A stretch of 64,000 nt of DNA from Rhodococcus sp. IEGM 1379 (GTDB taxonomy: Bacteria; Actinomycetota; Actinomycetes; Mycobacteriales; Mycobacteriaceae), in contig NZ_JASHKR010000001.1 in the NCBI RefSeq assembly GCF_030056815.1, forward strand, positions 112,985 to 176,984, given 5' to 3'. The notes below the pieces were generated by a model. It was not told where the DNA came from, made no database searches, and was given only the letters and a program-made list of their open reading frames with translations. A program made the translations under genes and the position numbers. This document shows, piece after piece, positions 30,901 to 39,900 of this stretch. Each line of letters starts with the position of its first letter. The stretch's first letter is position 1.

Positions 30901-33900
30901 GACCGGGCACCTCGATCAGGACGCTCTAGCCGGTGCCATCGAGGATGTCCTCGCACGGCACGAAAGCTTGCGCACAGTGTTCCCATCCATCGACGGAACC
31001 CCCACGCAGCGCATTCTCGCCGTCGCCGACGTCACTCTGAACCTCGATCCCGAGCACATCGAGGAACGGGAACTGATCAACCGGATCCTGGAGTTCGGAT
31101 CTGCCGGCTTCGACGTCTCACAATCGGTGCCGCTGCGCAGCGGCGTCTTCGAACTGGCTCCGGACCAACACGTCCTCGTGATCGTGGCGCACCACATCAT
31201 CGCCGACGGCTTCTCCATGAACCCTCTCGCCGTCGACGTCGCCACCGCCTACGCAGCCCGCAGCGCCGGCTCAGCACCGACGTGGGCGGAACTACCGATC
31301 CAGTACGCAGACTTCACGCTGTGGCAGCTCGAACACCTCGGCAGCGAGGACGACGACAACTCGGAAATCACGCGGCAACTCGGGTACTGGACGCGTCAAC
31401 TCGCGGACCTGCCCGAACCAATCACCCTCCCCGCCTCATTTGCCCGGCCGGCTCAGCAGTCGATGAGGGGAGGCGTCGCATCATTCGACATCCCCGCGAG
31501 CACACACCGCCTCCTCGCCGACGTCGCCCGTCGGCACGGTGTCACCATGTTCATGGTCATGCACAGCGCGTTGGCGACCCTCGCAGCACGCTTGTCCGGG
31601 ACCGACGACATCGTCATCGGCACCCCCATCGCCGGACGAGGTGAAGCCGAACTGGACCACCTTGTCGGAATGTTCGTGAACACACTGGTCCTGCGAACTC
31701 ACCTCGCGCCCGACTCGTCCTTCGCGGATCTCCTCGATCAAGTTCGTGAGGTGGACCTCGGCGCATTCCACCACGCAGATCTACCCTTCGAACGCCTTGT
31801 CGACGCCCTCCATCCCGACCGCTCGACGTCGCAGACTCCGCTGTTCCAGGTGCTACTCGAATTCCGCAACAACGTGGAACCGACGCTCGCCCTTCCCGGT
31901 CTGACCGTCTCCGGAGTGGAGATCGATCTGCCCGTCGCAAAATTCGATCTGCAACTCTCCGTCACCGAACGCTACGGCGAACGCGGTGAACCTGGCGGAA
32001 TTGCCGCCGAATTCATTTATGCCCGTGATCTTTTCGACGCAGATCTCATGGCCACCTATGCTCACCGCTTTACCTCACTGCTCACGGCGGCGGCGCAGGA
32101 ACCGACCGTCGCACTCGGCGACATCGAGATCCTCGACGACGCCGAACGCCGGGCGGTCCTGACAGAGTGGAATGCACCGGGATACACCGAACTCACCGGC
32201 ACCGAAACCATCTCGAGCCGCTTCTCCTCCATGGTGGCTGACCACGGCGCGTCTACCGCGCTCGGCGACGAGCACACCTCCATCACCTACGCAGAACTGG
32301 ACGCACGCGCCAACCGTCTGGCCCGCTTGCTCATCGTCCAGGGCATCGGTCCCGAGTCCGTCGTCGCCGTGGCGCTGCCGCGCACCGTGGACCTGGTGGT
32401 CGGACTCCTCGCCGTCATCAAGAGCGGTGCCGCGTATCTGCCGATCGACGTCACCTACCCCGCCGAGAGGATGCGCTTCCTTTTCGACGACGCCGCGCCG
32501 CGATGCTTGATCACCACCGGTGAATTCCGGGGCATGCTGCCCACCGAGGTAGTCGATTCGGTCTTCTCCGTCATCGAACTCGGATCGGGTGAGGTCGCGC
32601 TGCAGCTGGATCAACTGTCACCGTCCCCGATCGCCGATGCCGATCGCCTGGCGCCGTTGCACCCCGAGTCGATTGCGTACATCATCTACACCTCGGGATC
32701 GACGGGTCAGCCCAAGGGCGTGCTCGTCAGCCATCACAACGTCCTGACCCTGATGGACAACGCATCGCCGACATTCGAGTTCGATCACACCGACGTGTGG
32801 ACGATGTTCCACTCCTACGCCTTCGACTTCTCCGTCTGGGAACTGTGGGGACCACTCCTGCACGGTGGACGCCTCGTCGTCGTCGACTACTACACCACCC
32901 GATCACCGGACATGTTCGACGAACTGCTGCGGCGCGAACGCGTCACCGTCCTCAACCAGACCCCGACAGCGTTCTACCAACTGGCCGAAGCTGATCGCGC
33001 ACACCGTACGAGCGACCAAGAACCCGATCTGGCCTTGCGTTACGTCATTTTCGGCGGCGAAGCCCTCGACCTCGGCCAACTCCGCAAGTGGTACAGCCGA
33101 CGACCAACAACGCCGCAGTTGGTCAACATGTACGGCATTACCGAAACAACCGTCCACGTCTCTCGCATCGCACTGACTCGCGACGACGCGGATCACGCCG
33201 CCGCCAGCATCATCGGCCGCGGACTGCCCGGGATGAAGGTCTACGTCCTCGACCAGCGGCTACGCCTCGTGCCGCCCGGTGTGGTCGGCGAAATGTACGT
33301 TGCGGGTGATCAGGTCACCCGCGGCTACCTCGGGCGGCCGGCATTGACCTCTACGCGGTTCCTACCTGATCCTTTCGGTGGTTCGGGGGATCGAATGTAT
33401 CGAAGTGGGGACCTGGCGAAGTGGAACGGCGCAGGGCAGCTGGAGTATCTCGGTCGCAGCGATTTCCAGGTGAAGGTGCGCGGTTTCCGCATCGAACTCG
33501 GTGAAATCGAAGCGTCCATGCTCCGCTGCCCTGGCGTCGCGCAATCGGTAGCGACAGTGCGAAGTGACGGAGGCAACAGTGCAACCAGCGGCGGAGCCGG
33601 CGAGCGGATAGTCGGTTACGTGGTGGCCGAAGCGGGCACCACGATCGATTCGGCCTCGGTGATCAACTCCGTCTCGGCAGAGTTGGCGTCGTACATGGTT
33701 CCGACGGTCATCGTCATACTCGACGCGTTGCCGTTGACCGTCAACGGAAAACTTGATCGCCGCGCTCTGCCGGCACCGGATTTCGCGGTCCTCGCCACGA
33801 GCTCGGATTCGATCCGAAGTCCTTCCAGCACAGCAGAATCGGTGCTCGCAGATTTGTTCGCCGATGTTCTCGGTTTGCCGAGTGTCGGCATCGACGATTC

Positions 33901-36900
33901 GTTCTTCGGGCTCGGCGGCGATTCGATCATGTCGATCCAGCTGGTCTCCCGGGCCAAGGCAGCGGGGCTGACGTTCACTCCTCGCGACGTGTTCGAAGCC
34001 AAGACCGTCGCCGGTCTGGCGCGTGTCGCTTCGCTGGATCCCACCGATACGGTGCCGACGCTCGAAGAACTCCCCGGCGGCGGCACCGGAAGTATGCCTC
34101 TGACACCGATCATGGAATGGCTGCTGCAACGAAGCGGCGGTGATCTCGAACTGATCCGCAGCTACAGCCAAAGCGCATTGCTGTCTTTGCCGCGTCACGT
34201 CGTCGGGAGTGCGCTCGAACAGGCCTTGCAATCGCTACTCGATCATCACGACGTATTGCGCAGCCGACTCGACGTCGACGGACCGCATCGCCTGATCGTG
34301 GCCGAACCGGGCAGTATCCGGGCCGAAGAGATTGTTCAGCGCGTCGAAATCACCTCCGAGAGCGGACCCGACTTCATCGAAGCCGCCGAACATGCGATGC
34401 GCGAAGCGTCGGGTCGGCTCGATCCGACAAACGGCGTGATGATCGCTGCAGTCTGGCTCGATCCCGTCGGGGGACGCGAGCACGGCCGGTTGCTGCTCGT
34501 CATTCATCACCTCGCCGTGGACGGGGTGTCCTGGCGGATCCTCGTGCCCGACCTTGCGGTCGCCTACGGCGCCGCGCTCGAGAACACAGCGGCACCGTTG
34601 CCGGTCTCGGGGACTTCGGTCCGACGGTGGTCCACCGGACTGGCAGAACACGCACCCACCCGGCGCACGGAACTGGTCCTGTGGAAGAATACCGCCGGCA
34701 AAGACGCCCTGCTCGGTTCGCGGCCACTCGACCCCGCCGTCGACGTCGGATCCACGGTCGACCGGATCACCGTGGACATTCCGACGGCAGTCACCGACGC
34801 CATCCTGACCGCTGTCCCACGCACTTTCGGGGGATCCGTGAACGACGGACTCCTGGCCGCGCTCGCACTGGCCGTGACGGGATGGCGTCAATCGCACGGC
34901 AAACGAGGCACCGATGTCCTGATCAACCTCGAAGGACACGGACGCGAAGAAGATGCCGTGCCGGGCGCAGATCTCTCGCGCACCGTCGGATGGTTCACCA
35001 CCATCTTCCCGGTGCGTCTGGATCTGGCCGGGATCAGCGTGATCGACGCACTGTCCGGCGGCGATGCCATCGCGTCGGCCGTGAAGTCCGTGAAGGAGAC
35101 ACTGCTCGCGATTCCCGACAACGGCATCGGCTTCGGAATGTCGAAGTATCTCGACCAGTCGACGCCCCTGCCCGCGCTGACCGCACCGCAGATCTCCTTC
35201 AACTACCTCGGCCGCTTCACCGGCGCCGACGAAGGGGCCGGGGAAGTACCGTGGTTGCCGGTTCCCGGCGTCACGCTCGACGAAGTCCACAGCGGCGACC
35301 TGCCGGCCGCTTCGGTCCTCGACATCAACACCGTCACCACCGACACCGCAGCCGGACCCGTCCTGCGCAGTACCTGGTCATTCCCTCACGGCATCCTGAC
35401 CTCCGACGACGCGTCGGAACTCGCCGAACTGTGGACTCTGGCCTTGACTGCTCTGGCCGGGTACACCGCGGGCGCCGACCGCCGCGAACTTACACCGTCG
35501 GATCTCGACCTCGTGAGCCTCGACCAACCCGCGATCGAACACCTTTCGCGTAGGTTCCCCGATCTGACCGATGTCTGGTCGCTCTCGCCCCTGCAATCGG
35601 GATTGCTGTTCCACGCCCGGTTCGACGACACGGGTATCGACCCGTACATGGTGCAGCTGACCCTTGAACTGGGTGGTCGGATCGAGCCGGATCGGATGCG
35701 CCGCGCAGCGCAGGCTCTGCTGGATCGACACCCCAGCCTGCGAGCCGGGTTCATCGCGGCGCCGGGGGGACGGGCACTGCAGGTCATTCGGTCAGCCGTC
35801 GACGTTCTGTGGACCGAAATGGAACTTTCCGGCATGGGAGCTGCGGAACAAGAATCTGCCTGGACGCGGATACTCGAAGACGATCGCGCACTGCGTTTCG
35901 ATATGGAAACAGCACCGCTCATCAGATTCATGCTGGCCAGAACCGGACCGGACTCCGCCCGATTGGTCATCACCAACCACCACATCCTCCTCGACGGCTG
36001 GTCGACGCCCCTGGTACTGCGTGATCTGCTCACGCTCTACGCCACCGACGGCGATCCCGAAATCCTCCCGCGCGCCCCGCACTATCGCGACTACCTGAGC
36101 TGGCTCCGCGGACAAGACGCCGAAGTGTCCCTCACAGCCTGGCGGGCGACTCTGCGCGGTATCGACACACCGACACTGCTCGCCCCCACCACCGACGACG
36201 CCGAACGAGTGAGCGAAGTCGTCTCCGTCAGCCTTCCGGCGGACCGAACCGACATACTGCGCGCCTTCGTCCGCTCCCACGGACTGACGATGCCCACAGT
36301 CGTCCAGGTCGCCTGGGGGATTGTGCTGGGGGAGTTGCTCGGCCGCGACAACGTCGTCTTCGGCGGCACCGTCTCCGGGCGCCCACCCCAAGTTGCGGGT
36401 GTGGAGTCGATGGTCGGACTGTTCATCAACACCGTTCCCGTTCGAATTCAGCTCAATGCGCGAGAATCGCTGGCCGAGTTGTGCATTCGCGTTCAAGGTG
36501 AACAGGCAGATGTACTGGACCACCACTACGTCGGGCTCGCCGACATCTCTGCCGCAGTAGGCCCCGCCGCATCCTTCGACACGTTGACGGTCTTCGAGTC
36601 GTACCCCGTCGATCGCGCCGGACTCTCCGCCGGCACCGACATCGCGGGTATGCACGTCATGGGGATCGAGGGACGAGACTCCGCGCACTACCCCCTGGCC
36701 GTCGTCGCCTCCGAACAAGACACCCTCGACATCAAGATGGAGTACCAACCCACCAAGTTCACCGAACGCGAAGCCGCAACCATCGCCGAACGCATCCTCA
36801 TCGCCATCGAACACATCGCTGCAACACCCGACGAACCCCTGGCAACAATGTCGATCCTCACCGAATTCGAAACCCGTGACCTCGTCCCCGTCTTCGGTGC

Positions 36901-39900
36901 CCCCGGCCGCTCGGCCCGAACCCTTCCCGAAATCTTCGCCGACGTCGCCGCAACATTCCCGGATCGAATTGCACTGTCCGCGCCGGACCGATCCGCACTG
37001 TCCGCCGGCTCCGACACGCTCACCTATCTCGATCTGGACCGACGCTCCAACCAGATGGCACGGGAACTCGTCAAACGCGGCGCCGGCCCCGAAACATCCG
37101 TCGCCATCGGCATTTCCCGCTCGATCGAATCCGTACTCGCAGTCTGGGCTGTCACCAAAACCGGAGCAGCTTTCGTACCCATCGACCCCACTTACCCGGC
37201 CGACCGCATCGAACACATGCTCACCGACTCGAACGTGCTGTTCGGCCTCACCGTCAGTGATGCTCTCGACTCACTACCGAACACCGCATCGTGGCTCGTC
37301 ATCGACGAAGAACCCTTCGATCGGGACGTATCCATCGCCTGCACTCTCCCCATACGCCAAGACGAACGCCTCGGCGCACTCGAGATGAGCAACGCCGCCT
37401 ACATCGTCTACACCTCCGGTTCGACCGGAAAGCCGAAGGGTGTCGTCGTCACTCACGCAGGCCTCGACAGCTTCGCCCTCGACCAGCAACGACGCTTCCA
37501 CGCCGACCACACCTCCCGCACACTGCATTTCGCCACCCCCAGCTTCGACGGCGCGATTTTCGAATACCTCCAAGCGTTCGGTGTGGGCGCCACGATGGTC
37601 CTCGTACCGACCGACATCTACGGCGGCACCGAACTCGCCAACCTCATCAAACGGGAACACGTCACCCACGCATTCATCACCACCGCAGCCCTCGCCACAG
37701 TCAGCCCCGTCGGCCTCGACGAATTCCGGCACGTCGTAGTCGGGGGAGAAGCCTGCCCACCCGACCTCGTCACCCGCTGGGCACCCGGCCGCGAACTGGC
37801 CAACGCCTACGGACCCACCGAAACCACCGTCATGGCCGACATCAGTGCCCCCATGACAGTCGGCGCACCGATCACCATCGGTGGACCCATCCGCGGAGTC
37901 AGCGAGCTCGTCCTCGACACCCGGTTGCAGCCCGTACCCGTCGGCGCCCACGGCGAGCTCTACATCGCCGGCGTCGGACTCGCCCGCGGATACCACAGCC
38001 GCACGCCCCTGACCAGCGAACGGTTTGTCGCCAACCCCTACGGCAAGCCCGGCGACCGGATGTACCGCACCGGCGACATCGTCTGCTGGCGCAGCGACCA
38101 CACCATCGAATACGTCGGACGCAGCGACTTCCAGATCAAGGTCCGCGGATTCCGCATCGAACTGGGGGAGATCGACACCGCAATCACCACCATCGACGGC
38201 GTCACCAACTCCGTCACCCTCGGCGTCGAAGGACCCGGCGGAAGCACCGTGCTGGCCTCGTACCTGACCACAGCGGAAGGCTCCGACCTCAGCCCCGCAG
38301 CCGTCGTCTCCCACCTGTCCGGCCGGTTGCCCACACACATGGTCCCCACCAGCATCACCATCGTCGACGAACTACCGCGCAACGCCGTCGGCAAAATCGA
38401 CAGGCGCGCGCTGCCCGCGCCGGACTTCACCGCGACAGCCCCCGAATTCCGTGCGCCCCGCACACCCTTGGAACGCCAGATCGCAGCCGTCTTCGCCGAA
38501 ATCCTCGACGTCGACAAGATCGGCATCGACGACAACTTCTTCGAGCGTGGCGGCAACTCCCTGATCGCCACCCGCGTCGTCTCGCGGCTCAACACAGCAC
38601 TCGAACTGGACCTCGGAGTGCGAACTCTCTTCGAATCACCCACAACAGCGGAACTTGCGGAGCAACTCACCGCAGCACCCACAACCAGCATCCACCTACC
38701 CCTCACCCGAGCAGAACGCACCGGAAACATTCCGCTCTCACTCGCGCAGAAGCGGATGTGGTTCCTCAACCAATTCGACACCAGCTCAGCGGCATACAAC
38801 ATTCCGTTTGCCGTCCGCCTCACCGGTGACCTCGACGTCGACGCCATGAAAGCCGCCATCGTCGACGTCGTCGGCCGACACGAAAGCCTGCGAACGGTAT
38901 TCCCGACCGTCAACGGTGAACCGGTACAGCGAGTCCTGACCGTCGACGATGCCTTGCCCACGATCAGTACCGTTCCCGTCACCGACTCCGAACTGTTCCC
39001 ACGCATGACCACCCTCGCGCAGGAAGGGTTCGACGTCGCCAACGAACTTCCGCTACGGGTGTCGCTGTATCAACTCGATACCCCACCGGAGCAGGCCCCG
39101 ACACACGTGCTGTTCGTCGTCGTCCACCACATCTGCGCTGACGGCGCATCCATGGCGCCCCTCGCTCGCGACGTCATGATCGCCTACCTGGCCCGCACCG
39201 CCGGCACCCCGCCCGCCTGGGAACCCCTACCGGTCCAGTACGCAGACTTCACCCTGTGGCAACAGCAAGTCCTCGGCTCCGAAACAGATCCGACGTCGAT
39301 CATCAGCAGTCAACTGCACTACTGGAGCGAACAACTCGCCGGACTCGACGACGTCATCGCACTACCTACCGATCACCCACGCCCACTCCAACAAACCTTC
39401 CACGGCGACCGCTTCGACTTCCGAATCGACGCCGACACGCACCGAGCGCTCACCGCATTGACCCGTGAACAGGGCGTCACCATGTTCATGGCACTGCACG
39501 GTGCGCTGGCAGTCCTCCTCGCCAAGCTCTCCGGCGCCGACGAAGTCAGCATCGGCACCCCCATCGCCGGCCGCGGCAAGGAAGAACTCGAGAACCTCGT
39601 CGGAATGTTCGTCAACACGCTGGTCCTACGCACCGCAGTCGACCCGGATAAGACATTCACCGACTTACTGCGGGGGATACGAGAGACGGACCTCGCCGCC
39701 TACCAGCACGCCGACCTGCCGTTCGAAAGGCTCGTCGACGTCATCAACCCCACCCGGTCCACCTCGTACTCACCGCTCTTCCAGGTGGCACTCGAACTGC
39801 AGAACAACGAAAAGGTCGTACTCGAACTGCCCGGCCTGACCGTCGAAGCTATGGGAACCGACTCCAAAACCGCCAAGGAAGACCTCGAACTCGTCGTCAG

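Noticed and set aside
16997-38829. Many long open frames on both strands inside the synthetase gene (e.g. 22529-23761 minus, 27553-29001 plus, 37291-38829 plus)
   Set aside because: All are shadow frames produced by high GC and biased codon use; they are Arg/Thr/Ser-rich and show no domain features, while the synthetase frame is unbroken.
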